A stretch of 14,505 nt of DNA from Candidatus Woesearchaeota archaeon CG10_big_fil_rev_8_21_14_0_10_32_9 (GCA_002762915.1 PCYF01000017.1:1-14505), one strand, 5' to 3'. Positions 1 through 5,497 are shown, counted from the stretch's first letter. Numbers and translations: made by a program. The notes: a model not told the origin generated them from the letters alone.

Positions 1-981
1 CAATAATTTTTGATCTATAATCTTTTTTCTTAACAACTTCAATTTTTTCCAAATAGATTCGTCAATGTTCTCTAATTTTTTTGAATAATTTGCACCAGGC
101 ACAAACTCATTTAGATACGCAACACCTCTGATTAGCAAACCTTCGCTTGTGATTGTATCAAAATGTTTCGCAGCATTTTTCGCTCTTATTTTTAAACGAT
201 TACCTACTTGAGTTGAATCTTTTAATTTTGCAGTACAAAAGTGTGCAGGAAGATTTTTAGTTTTAGCATAATTAACCATTGCAACACCTGTATCCTTGCT
301 ACCAAGAATTCCATAACTAATAGAATCTTTCTGCTTGAAATCCATTTCATGCAATTTATAATGTTTAACAGTTGTATCAGAAAGTTCTAGTTCATTTAGA
401 TTAATAAATTCAACTTTATCTTGAATAAAATCAATGAGCTTCTTAACTTTTTCATCTGTGCCTGGAACAACAGGAATTTCTACACCCACACTCCAATTAA
501 ATTTTTTTGCTAGAACAAGTTTATTCCAATCTTTCTCATTATAAATATCTAAATGAAACCTAATCTCATCCAAACCAGCATCATAAAGTTTTTTTAAAGA
601 GGACTCAGAGACAAGTAAAAGAGGAGTATAAAGATGAATGTGAAATTCCTTACCGAACTCATTCTTTAGAATTCTAATGTATTGGCACGTTCTGTCAAGT
701 TTAACTAAAGGATCCCCGCCAGTAATTCCTGCACCTTTCGCACCCGTGAGTCTTGCTTCTTCCAATAATTCTTTTGGATCATCAGGATTTTTTATTTTCC
801 ACTCATTAGCATAAACAACATCATGTCCGAATTTATCTTCATTAACAGGACAATAAAAACATCTTTGACCGCACATTCCAGTTATGAATAAAACAAGTTT
901 TCTTCCCTTAACACAAAGTTTACAACCCTCTGCTAATTGTCCAGAACACCAAGAATGCCATTTATTTTCTTTAACTTCCAT
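1..981 (-). CDS. Radical SAM protein (COG2108-like), partial: C-terminus beyond window
   Basis: A minus-strand reading frame starts at an ATG at 981 and stays open to base 1, giving 327 codons with the end outside the window. The cluster-binding motif is CGQRCFYC (C37, C41, C44), the CxxxCxxC that holds the 4Fe-4S cluster cleaving S-adenosylmethionine. Three more cysteines lie just upstream (C12, C20, C23), and TGAKGAGITGGDPL follows, matching the GGE/GGD SAM-contact motif. The layout resembles the archaeal radical SAM family related to pyruvate formate-lyase activating enzyme (COG2108, from memory). The substrate of that family is not known to me. A TATA-like box at 1003-1010 lies about 26 nt upstream, supporting a leaderless start at 981. 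Superfamily is confident, subfamily moderate. Confidence 0.88.
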   Translation of the reverse strand, partial: MEVKENKWHSWCSGQLAEGCKLCVKGRKLVLFITGMCGQRCFYCPVNEDKFGHDVVYANEWKIKNPDDPKELLEEARLTGAKGAGITGGDPLVKLDRTCQYIRILKNEFGKEFHIHLYTPLLLVSESSLKKLYDAGLDEIRFHLDIYNEKDWNKLVLAKKFNWSVGVEIPVVPGTDEKVKKLIDFIQDKVEFINLNELELSDTTVKHYKLHEMDFKQKDSISYGILGSKDTGVAMVNYAKTKNLPAHFCTAKLKDSTQVGNRLKIRAKNAAKHFDTITSEGLLIRGVAYLNEFVPGANYSKKLENIDESIWKKLKLLRKKIIDQKLL

Positions 982-1002
982 TACAAACTGAACAAAGCCT
1001 CA

Positions 1003-1010
1003 TTTTATAA
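1003..1010 (-). promoter_or_regulatory. TATA box for the radical SAM gene
   Basis: TTATAAAA read on the minus strand is centred about 26 nt upstream of the ATG at 981, the spacing expected for an archaeal leaderless transcript. The box is nearly symmetric, but on the plus strand it is too close to the ATG at 1021 to serve it as a leaderless promoter. Confidence 0.55.
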
Positions 1011-1020
1011 GCTTTTTTAA

Positions 1021-1173
1021 ATGAATTCAGAAAAAAATCTAGCTAAAACGCCTAAAACAAAAGTATTGCCCACACACAGCCGTTTAAAACGAATTTGGAA
1101 AAACTTAAGAAGTAAAACCTCTTCTAGAATAAACACTCATAAAAAAGTGAGACAAATTAATTCAGAGGTGTAA
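1021..1173 (+). CDS. Small basic hypothetical protein (50 aa)
   Basis: A 50-codon frame beginning MNSEKNLAKTPKTK and ending QINSEV. It is strongly basic, with 14 Lys/Arg against 2 acidic residues, has one tryptophan and no cysteine, and is hydrophilic throughout, with no membrane segment. I recognise no family. The next gene (DUF5679-like) starts 5 nt after its stop, and that gene's Shine-Dalgarno GAGGTG lies inside the last codons of this one, as in archaeal operons where internal genes use SD. Against it: the nearest TATA-like box (1003-1010) is only about 14 nt before the ATG, so a transcript from it would begin inside the ORF. A nucleic-acid-binding role is only suggested by the charge. 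Confidence 0.42.
   Translation: MNSEKNLAKTPKTKVLPTHSRLKRIWKNLRSKTSSRINTHKKVRQINSEV
1165..1170 (+). promoter_or_regulatory. Shine-Dalgarno GAGGTG of the DUF5679-like gene
   Basis: GAGGTG, complementary to the archaeal 16S 3' tail, lies 8 nt before the ATG at 1179 and inside the end of the upstream small ORF. It fixes the start and implies the transcript begins well upstream. Confidence 0.6.
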
Positions 1174-1178
1174 GTAAT

Positions 1179-1343
1179 ATGGCAACAGCAAAAGGCCCTT
1201 TACAGGGAAGATGTATGAAGTGTAAAGCACAAGTGGACATAAAAAATGGAAAAGAGACCACAATGAAGAACGGAATGAAAGCAATGAAAGGCGAATGCCC
1301 AAAATGCGGAACAAAAGTTTTTAGAATCCTAGGAAAAGCATAA
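1179..1343 (+). CDS. DUF5679-like single zinc-ribbon protein (54 aa)
   Basis: A 54-residue protein starting MATAKGPLQGRCMKCKAQV and containing two CxxC knuckles, CMKC near the N-terminus and CPKC about 30 residues later, forming one treble-clef or zinc-ribbon unit. The knuckles flank a Met/Lys-rich central stretch (TTMKNGMKAMKG). This matches my recollection of DUF5679, a small zinc-binding domain common in archaea and sometimes attached to topoisomerases. No biochemical function is established to my knowledge. The start is supported by GAGGTG at 1165-1170. The stop codon sits in the loop of a 9-bp hairpin followed by a T-rich stretch. It may be co-transcribed with the 50-codon ORF just upstream. 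Confidence 0.85.
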   Translation: MATAKGPLQGRCMKCKAQVDIKNGKETTMKNGMKAMKGECPKCGTKVFRILGKA

Positions 1344-1370
1344 GCTTTTCCTTTAATTCTTATTTTTTAA
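1331..1370 (+). terminator. Hairpin plus T-tract spanning the DUF5679-like stop codon
   Basis: AGGAAAAGC (1331-1339) and GCTTTTCCT (1344-1352) are perfect complements around a 4-nt ATAA loop, followed by a T-rich run to about 1370. The TAA stop (1341-1343) is in the loop. It resembles a factor-independent terminator; archaea often need only the T-tract. Confidence 0.55.
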
Positions 1371-1424
1371 CTAATTTTAATCTAAATGTTTAAAATACTA
1401 AATAAAATTTTCAAGAAATTTGAT

Positions 1425-1841
1425 TTACTTTCTAACTAACGTCGCACAGAAAGGACACTTGTTAGGATTATTTCTTTCTGCATCGTACTTAAATTTATAT
1501 TTACACTTAGGACAAGGATAAAGCAATTTACCACTATCAAGCTTAACTACTTTAACTCCTTCACTTACCACTTTTTTCCCAGCCGTTTTCTCTAAAAACT
1601 CATCGTCCTCATCCCAATCAACAGCCACCGACTGTTTGACAGCGTTCTGTTTTGGTTCTGACATAATTGATTTAGATAAAGGAGAGTTTTTAACAGGGTG
1701 ATTTGAACTATTTGAAGAAGCCTTTCTTTCACGAACACAATTAGCACAAACCGCCATTTTGTATACGTAATCCACTGTGAATTCGCTAGCAGGAGCATCT
1801 CTTCCACATCTTCTACATTTCACTCTAGTTTCGATGACCAT
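1425..1841 (-). CDS. Protein with N- and C-terminal zinc ribbons (138 aa), function unknown
   Basis: Two zinc-binding units flank a low-complexity linker. The N-terminal unit has C9/C12 (CRRC) and C32/C35 (CANC); the C-terminal unit has C110/C113 (CPKC) and C129/C132 (CPFC), the latter a classic rubredoxin-like ribbon. Between them lie a Ser/Asn/Lys-rich stretch and an acidic patch (DWDEDDEF). I chose the ATG at 1841 because an A/T box at 1861-1870 lies about 24 nt upstream, and the 13-residue extension from an ATG at 1880 would overlap that box and adds nothing family-like. Such proteins often bind nucleic acid or basal transcription and translation machinery, but I cannot assign a function. 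It is divergent from the gene at 1992. Confidence 0.78.
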   Translation of the reverse strand: MVIETRVKCRRCGRDAPASEFTVDYVYKMAVCANCVRERKASSNSSNHPVKNSPLSKSIMSEPKQNAVKQSVAVDWDEDDEFLEKTAGKKVVSEGVKVVKLDSGKLLYPCPKCKYKFKYDAERNNPNKCPFCATLVRK

Positions 1842-1860
1842 ACTAAATGTAGTGTGCAGT

Positions 1861-1870
1861 AAATATTTAA
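1861..1870 (-). promoter_or_regulatory. TATA box for the double zinc-ribbon gene
   Basis: TTAAATATTT on the minus strand is centred about 24 nt before the ATG at 1841. It supports that start and a leaderless mRNA. Confidence 0.6.
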
Positions 1871-1901
1871 TCCTTTTCATTCAATACGCTGAAAACTAGG
1901 G

Positions 1902-1933
1902 CTAGTGTGAACCAAAAAGGTCAAACACACTAG
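1902..1933. repeat. 8-bp inverted repeat in a divergent promoter region
   Basis: CTAGTGTG (1902-1909) and CACACTAG (1926-1933) are perfect complements 16 nt apart. Inside, ACC (1911-1913) can pair with GGT (1919-1921) around an A5 loop. It sits between the divergent genes at 1841 and 1992, upstream of both TATA boxes, so it may be a regulator site or a short RNA hairpin. Confidence 0.45.
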
Positions 1934-1961
1934 GGGTTGTGTCTCTTTATTATGAGCAAAG

Positions 1962-1970
1962 TATTAAAAT
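1962..1970 (+). promoter_or_regulatory. TATA box for the 1992-2444 / adk operon
   Basis: TATTAAAAT is centred about 25 nt before the ATG at 1992, consistent with a leaderless operon transcript. Confidence 0.55.
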
Positions 1971-1991
1971 GAACAAAAATTGCCATAATTT

Positions 1992-2444
1992 ATGAACGAA
2001 AAATATGAAGAACTTAAAAAAAAGTACGATTTACCGAATTTCAAGGAGTTAGACTCGGATTTTGAGTTATATTCAATTGATGAGGATGATGATTTAATTA
2101 GAGAGATTTTAAAAAAAATATACGAAAAAGTAGATTCTTATACCAAGTTTTTAGAAGATTTACTACAACCTGATTCAAGAATAAGTTTGATGAGAGAAGC
2201 AAGTACTTTAACACCCGTAGAGCAAGCATTAGTTACAAAACTTCATATGAATGGAATGTTGATAACAAGAGAATTATTAGAAGTAAATTTGGAGTACGAT
2301 GAAACTATTGCTGCAAAAATAATTAAAAAAGATTACGAAGATTGGCAAAAAATGAAATTAGAATTAAAGAAAATTGTAATAAAGTTAAAAGAAAGTTGGA
2401 TGAAAGAAATAAAAACAGAACAAGATAGAGGATATTTCGGATGA
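1992..2444 (+). CDS. Hypothetical helical protein (150 aa), coupled to adk
   Basis: A 150-residue, highly charged protein predicted mostly helical from its Glu/Lys/Leu content. It has an acidic segment (SIDEDDDLIREILKK) near the N-terminus and a Lys/Glu-rich C-terminal helix that could form a coiled coil. There are no cysteines, no signal peptide and no membrane segment. I do not recognise a family. The stop overlaps the start of adenylate kinase in an ATGA (2441-2444), so the two are almost certainly translated from one mRNA. That ties it to nucleotide metabolism or growth functions only by context. Confidence 0.72.
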   Translation: MNEKYEELKKKYDLPNFKELDSDFELYSIDEDDDLIREILKKIYEKVDSYTKFLEDLLQPDSRISLMREASTLTPVEQALVTKLHMNGMLITRELLEVNLEYDETIAAKIIKKDYEDWQKMKLELKKIVIKLKESWMKEIKTEQDRGYFG

Positions 2445-3073
2445 TTGGATTAATTATAGGACCGCAAGGATCTGGAAAAGGAACACAAGCGGAATTGATT
2501 TGCAAAGATTTTGGGTTTTTGCACACATCAATGGGAGATCTTTTGCGAGCTGAAACTAAAAAAAATAATGCTAAAGGAAACTTAATTAAAGACCTTCAAA
2601 AAAAAGGAGAACTTGTTCCCACAAAAATAACAAATGATCTGGCAGAAGAAGTTCTTAAAAAAGAAAAAAACGTTTTACTTGATGGATATCCGAGAAGTGA
2701 AGATCAAGCAGAATACTTGTTGAGTTTACATAAAATAGATTTTGCAATAGTTATAGAAATAAGCGAAGATGAAACAATAAAAAGACTTGAAAAAAGAAGA
2801 ATGTGCACTGCTACAAATAAAATTTTAATTTCTGATAAAATAACTGAACAAGATATTTCTGAATGTAAAAAACTCGGAGGAGAAATAATACAAAGAGAAG
2901 ACGACAAACCAAAAGCAATACTTGAACGATTGAACATTTATCATAAAGAAACTAAACCTCTTCTGAAAAAATATATTTCACAAAATGTTAAAATAATAAA
3001 AATAAATGGAGAACAAGAGGTTTCTAAAGTTTACTCAGAGATCAAAAAAGAACTCGAGAAAATAATCAATTAA
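2441..3073 (+). CDS. adk: Adenylate kinase, bacterial-type fold (210 aa)
   Basis: It catalyses ATP + AMP to 2 ADP in the cytoplasm. The P-loop is GPQGSGKGT (7-15), the AMP-site segment is TSMGDLLR (29-36), DGYPRSEDQ spans 81-89, and the LID arginines are at 119-120 and QREDD (151-155). Length is typical of the long, LID-containing AK. The LID region (about 119-155) normally holds a CxxC...CxxC zinc knuckle in Gram-positive-type enzymes; here only C122 and C142 remain (CTAT and CKKL), so zinc binding is probably lost. The start is fixed by the 4-nt overlap with the upstream gene. Its 3' end overlaps the convergent RsbW-like gene by 8 bp. A related nucleoside monophosphate kinase is possible but less likely. 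Confidence 0.93.
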   Translation: MIGLIIGPQGSGKGTQAELICKDFGFLHTSMGDLLRAETKKNNAKGNLIKDLQKKGELVPTKITNDLAEEVLKKEKNVLLDGYPRSEDQAEYLLSLHKIDFAIVIEISEDETIKRLEKRRMCTATNKILISDKITEQDISECKKLGGEIIQREDDKPKAILERLNIYHKETKPLLKKYISQNVKIIKINGEQEVSKVYSEIKKELEKIIN

Positions 3074-3563
3074 TTTTCTCTAAAAGAACATCCGTATAAT
3101 TATTGTCAATTCCTACAATTAACTGATCGCAAATTTTGAACATTGCTTTAAAACCACGTTTTCCATTTTGAAATTTTAAGAAATCTTGATCTTTAATTTG
3201 ATCTTCGATTATTGCAAAATCCAAAGGGACATCCCCCCTACTTACTACTGAAACCATGTATCTAGGTTTAGAAAAAAGCGCTGTAACAATGACAGACTCT
3301 CCTGTTTTATCATATCCATGTTGTTGAGCATTTTGAATTGCTTCGTAAATTGAAAATTTAAAATTATTCGCAGAGGATTCTTCCATACCAAATTCAATTA
3401 ATTTTGTTTCTAGTGCTGAAAGAGTATCAGTCATTGACTCTTGAGAACCATCTACCTTGTAAATTTCGTGAAAAAAAGGACATTTTTCAAATTTTAAGTC
3501 CTTAATAGACTGATCTGATTTGAATGCTTTGTACATACTCTGTTCCCCCATACATGTAATCAC
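3066..3563 (-). CDS. RsbW-like GHKL ATPase / serine kinase homologue (up to 165 aa)
   Basis: It resembles the HATPase_c_2 family of anti-sigma kinases such as RsbW and SpoIIAB. The N-box is visible as IYEAIQNAQQHGYD (72-85, with E74, N78 and HGY), and the C-terminal glycine box as GKRGFKAMFKICDQLIV (134-150). The intervening DxGxG is degenerate (SRGDVPLD), so ATP binding is plausible but kinase activity is uncertain. Archaea have no bacterial sigma factor, so the target must differ. The given start is a GTG; ATGs at 3551 and 3536 are alternatives, and GGGGGAA lies just ahead of 3536. It begins 12 nt after the GNAT-like stop, so the two form an operon. It overlaps adk by 8 bp tail to tail. Confidence 0.75.
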   Translation of the reverse strand: MITCMGEQSMYKAFKSDQSIKDLKFEKCPFFHEIYKVDGSQESMTDTLSALETKLIEFGMEESSANNFKFSIYEAIQNAQQHGYDKTGESVIVTALFSKPRYMVSVVSRGDVPLDFAIIEDQIKDQDFLKFQNGKRGFKAMFKICDQLIVGIDNNYTDVLLEKIN

Positions 3564-3575
3564 ATCTTTTACTAT

Positions 3576-4136
3576 TTAATCTTTATCAAAAATTCTGAAA
3601 TCAAATGCATTTTTCTGTAAAAGAACAGGATTTTCCATATTTATTGCTTTGAAAGTTGAATATCTAAAAATTGAATCAGTGTTCATTCCTATCTCTTCAC
3701 CAATTCTTAGACCGGCCTTAGATACTGCTATTCCAAATGAAGGTTTATTTGCTTTTAGGATCTGACCTAAAACGTAACCTGTCAACCTTGCTGTTTCATA
3801 AGAATTGGAATCAGGATTAATTGCTATTGAAGAAACATAAAACGAACTTGCCTCATCAGGCAATAAAATATGTTTTGAATTTAATTCGTCTTCAAACATA
3901 TCTCCTTGTTTTAAAGCATTTTCTGCAAAAGAAGTTAGTGGCATTATGCAACCATAACCTAAAACTTTGCGCGTATTATCAGAATTAATTCTTTCAAGAA
4001 CTGTCCACATCCAAGGTTTTTTGTAAAATAAATCAAGAAAATTGTCAGAAGGATTAGAACAATAATATAAATTATCTAACTTAATTAAATCTCCGAGATG
4101 CTTTTTTTCTACTATTGGATTTACAAACAATTTCAT
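3576..4136 (-). CDS. GNAT-like acetyltransferase domain protein (186 aa)
   Basis: The pattern of VLGYGCIMPLTSF, an acidic variable loop, FYVSSIAINPDS and then a helix starting ETARLTGYVLGQIL fits the central strands and acetyl-CoA pyrophosphate loop of the GNAT fold, with a degenerate R/Q-x-x-G-x-A signature. A C-terminal part (SKAGLRIGEEIGM) resembles the usual acceptor-side helix. The substrate cannot be read from sequence. Upstream there is no TATA box at leaderless distance. Instead a hairpin at 4139-4160 and a structured segment at 4163-4236 occupy the leader. The RsbW-like ATPase gene follows after 12 nt, suggesting joint expression and perhaps a regulatory pair. The fold call is moderate. 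Confidence 0.6.
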   Translation of the reverse strand: MKLFVNPIVEKKHLGDLIKLDNLYYCSNPSDNFLDLFYKKPWMWTVLERINSDNTRKVLGYGCIMPLTSFAENALKQGDMFEDELNSKHILLPDEASSFYVSSIAINPDSNSYETARLTGYVLGQILKANKPSFGIAVSKAGLRIGEEIGMNTDSIFRYSTFKAINMENPVLLQKNAFDFRIFDKD

Positions 4137-4138
4137 AA

Positions 4139-4160
4139 TTTCTACCTTTTTGGGTAGGAA
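4139..4160. promoter_or_regulatory. Hairpin immediately before the GNAT-like start codon
   Basis: CTACC (4142-4146) pairs with GGTAG (4153-4157) around a 6-nt loop, extended by TT/AA and one G-T wobble to 4139-4160. Read on the minus strand, the weak SD-like AGGTAG before the ATG at 4136 is inside this stem, so the hairpin could mask it. Confidence 0.45.
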
Positions 4161-4162
4161 GA

Positions 4163-4236
4163 GACTGGAGAGGCTAAAAAGAGGTGAGGTGTTTTAGGGT
4201 GAGCGGGTGTATATAACCATACTCATCTCTCCAGTC
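4163..4236. ncRNA. Compact three-way-junction element (candidate leader RNA or sRNA)
   Basis: A 74-nt segment closes on a perfect 10-bp GC-rich stem, GACTGGAGAG (4163-4172) with CTCTCCAGTC (4227-4236). Inside are two hairpins: CTAAAA (4174-4179) with TTTTAG (4192-4197), and GTGAG (4199-4203) with CTCAT (4222-4226), the latter continued by GGT/ACC. Only single bases separate the helices, as in a folded three-way junction. GC is 47% over 4151-4250 against roughly a third in the neighbourhood. On the minus strand it would be the leader of the GNAT-like gene; on the plus strand it would be an independent RNA, and its one G-T wobble is valid only there. I know no matching RNA family. Confidence 0.45.
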
Positions 4237-4351
4237 AATCCTGAGTGTGATATTCTTGTTCTTGATATTGCTCCTTAAGATTCTTCACATACAAAGGATT
4301 TTCTTTCCTTTGTTCTGCGTCCTCTTTTTTTACAAGCTCATCAAGTTTCAT
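4235..4351 (-). CDS. Small hydrophilic ORF (38 aa), possible first gene of the GNAT/ATPase unit
   Basis: An ATG at 4351 opens a 39-codon frame (including TGA) reading MKLDELVKKEDAEQR, then NPLYVKNLKEQYQ and an acidic, Gln-rich tail. It is soluble and helical by composition, without cysteines. No family is recognised. Its TATA box (4382-4393) and an 8-bp inverted repeat over the expected transcription start support real expression. Its stop codon overlaps the first stem of the structured element, which leads into the GNAT-like gene about 100 nt later, so all three genes may share one mRNA. It could be a small antitoxin-like or partner peptide, but nothing proves that. Confidence 0.5.
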   Translation of the reverse strand: MKLDELVKKEDAEQRKENPLYVKNLKEQYQEQEYHTQD

Positions 4352-4355
4352 TTTA

Positions 4356-4377
4356 ACTACTATTAAGTGATAGTAGT
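4356..4377. promoter_or_regulatory. Operator-like inverted repeat at the 38-aa gene transcription start
   Basis: ACTACTAT (4356-4363) and ATAGTAGT (4370-4377) are perfect complements separated by 6 nt. The TATA box at 4382-4393 predicts transcription starting near 4362, so a dimeric repressor bound here would cover the start site. It could also form a 5' mRNA hairpin. Confidence 0.5.
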
Positions 4378-4381
4378 CTTT

Positions 4382-4393
4382 CTATTTAAATAT
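4382..4393 (-). promoter_or_regulatory. TATA box for the 38-aa ORF / GNAT unit
   Basis: ATATTTAAATAG on the minus strand lies about 36 nt before the ATG at 4351, giving a leader of roughly 10 nt. Confidence 0.5.
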
Positions 4394-4460
4394 TTCCCTT
4401 ATTTATTGGTAAACACGTCAAATCTGTTATTTACAATATAGAAAATAAATATAGAAAAAC

Positions 4461-4467
4461 ATAAAAA
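4461..4467 (+). promoter_or_regulatory. TATA box for the SET-domain gene
   Basis: ATAAAAA is centred about 27 nt before the ATG at 4491, consistent with a leaderless transcript. Confidence 0.45.
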
Positions 4468-4490
4468 CCCCCCTCTAAGCCAAAACGCAC

Positions 4491-4982
4491 ATGGAACCAA
4501 CAAAATCAGAATACATCAACGTAAAAAACTCAAAAATACACAACAAAGGAATATTTGCCGCAAAAGACATACCAAAAGGTGCAAAAATAATAGAATATGT
4601 TGGAGAAAAAATCACAAAAAAAGAATCAGAAAAACGCTGCGATATAGTTCTAGAACAATCACAAAAAAATCCAGAACTAGGCGCAGTGTATATTTTTGAA
4701 TTAAACAAAAGATACGACATAGATGGAAATGTTTCATACAACACTGCAAAATACATCAATCATTCTTGTGAACCAAATTGTGAAGCAGAAATAGAAGATA
4801 ATCATATCTGGATAAAATCACTCCGAGACATTAACCAAGGAGAAGAACTTGGGTATAACTACGGGTATTGCGTAGACGATTACAAAAACCATCCTTGCAG
4901 ATGCGGATCCTCTAGATGTGTAGGCTACATAGTAGATGAAGATGAATGGCCTAAATTAAAAAAAGAATTAGAAAAAAAATAA
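4491..4982 (+). CDS. SET-domain protein lysine methyltransferase (163 aa)
   Basis: It transfers methyl groups from S-adenosylmethionine to protein lysines. The SET motifs are in order: NKGIFAAKDIPKG (18-30), the cofactor/knot motif NHSCEPNC (90-97), and GEELGYNYGY (117-126) with the catalytic Tyr region. A post-SET zinc cluster follows, C136 and C138 (CRC) and C143, expected to pair with C93. The protein is nearly pure SET plus post-SET, with no targeting domain. Its 3' end faces rps15 with a gap of only 9 bp. The substrate is unknown; chromatin or ribosomal proteins are possible from studied archaeal SET proteins, but that is inference. Confidence 0.92.
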   Translation: MEPTKSEYINVKNSKIHNKGIFAAKDIPKGAKIIEYVGEKITKKESEKRCDIVLEQSQKNPELGAVYIFELNKRYDIDGNVSYNTAKYINHSCEPNCEAEIEDNHIWIKSLRDINQGEELGYNYGYCVDDYKNHPCRCGSSRCVGYIVDEDEWPKLKKELEKK

Positions 4983-4991
4983 AAAAATAAT

Positions 4992-5450
4992 TTATTTTTG
5001 TGCAAGCATCTTAAATCTTGCAGGATCATATTTCCAATCTTGAGGAACTTTTCCTTTAACTTTATAGTACTTAACTAATCTATTGATTTTTGAATTTGTA
5101 AGATAAAGACCTCTCTTACTGGAAAAATCTTTCTTATTTATTTCCATGTGCTTAGTCAATAAAACAGATTTTCTTATTAATGCCATTAACTCTTCTGGAA
5201 GTTCTAAACCAAGATTCTTTTCTTTTAAGATTTGAGAAATTGTCTTGCCGGTTAAAATCTTAACATCTGGAATACCATACTCATCTCTCAAAAATAATCC
5301 TATTTGACTAGGCTGCTTTCCTTCCTTAGCATACTTTACAATAAGTAGCTCTACTTCTTTTGCCTTATATTGAACCCAACCAGGAGTAACCTTCTTTGTA
5401 GGTTTGTTACTACCAGATTTACCTCTTGCTCTAGAGTGCATTTTTGCCAT
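4992..5450 (-). CDS. rps15: Small-subunit ribosomal protein uS15, archaeal type (152 aa)
   Basis: It binds the central domain of 16S rRNA (helices 20-22) early in 30S assembly. The N-terminus MAKMHSRARGKSGSNKP and the segment TPGWVQYKAKEVELLIVKYAKEG are typical of the archaeal/eukaryotic form, which carries an N-terminal extension absent from the roughly 89-residue bacterial protein. The core KINRLVKYYKVKGKVPQDWKY lies near the C-terminus. The start is set by family convention and by GAGGT about 10 nt upstream. The TATA box at 5551-5560 predicts a leader of about 80 nt, unusually long for this genome, holding a 5-codon uORF and a hairpin. Confidence 0.96.
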   Translation of the reverse strand: MAKMHSRARGKSGSNKPTKKVTPGWVQYKAKEVELLIVKYAKEGKQPSQIGLFLRDEYGIPDVKILTGKTISQILKEKNLGLELPEELMALIRKSVLLTKHMEINKKDFSSKRGLYLTNSKINRLVKYYKVKGKVPQDWKYDPARFKMLAQK

Positions 5451-5458
5451 TTTTATTA

Positions 5459-5463
5459 CCTCA
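5459..5463 (-). promoter_or_regulatory. Shine-Dalgarno of rps15
   Basis: GAGGT on the minus strand lies 8 nt before the ATG at 5450. Together with the upstream TATA position it shows this gene is not leaderless. Confidence 0.6.
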
Positions 5464-5497
5464 AATAATTTTTTATTCGGAGAAAAAGTATTTCCCC

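Noticed and set aside
1842..1880. 13-residue N-terminal extension of the double zinc-ribbon protein
   Set aside because: It would overlap the TATA box at 1861-1870, which is correctly spaced for the ATG at 1841.
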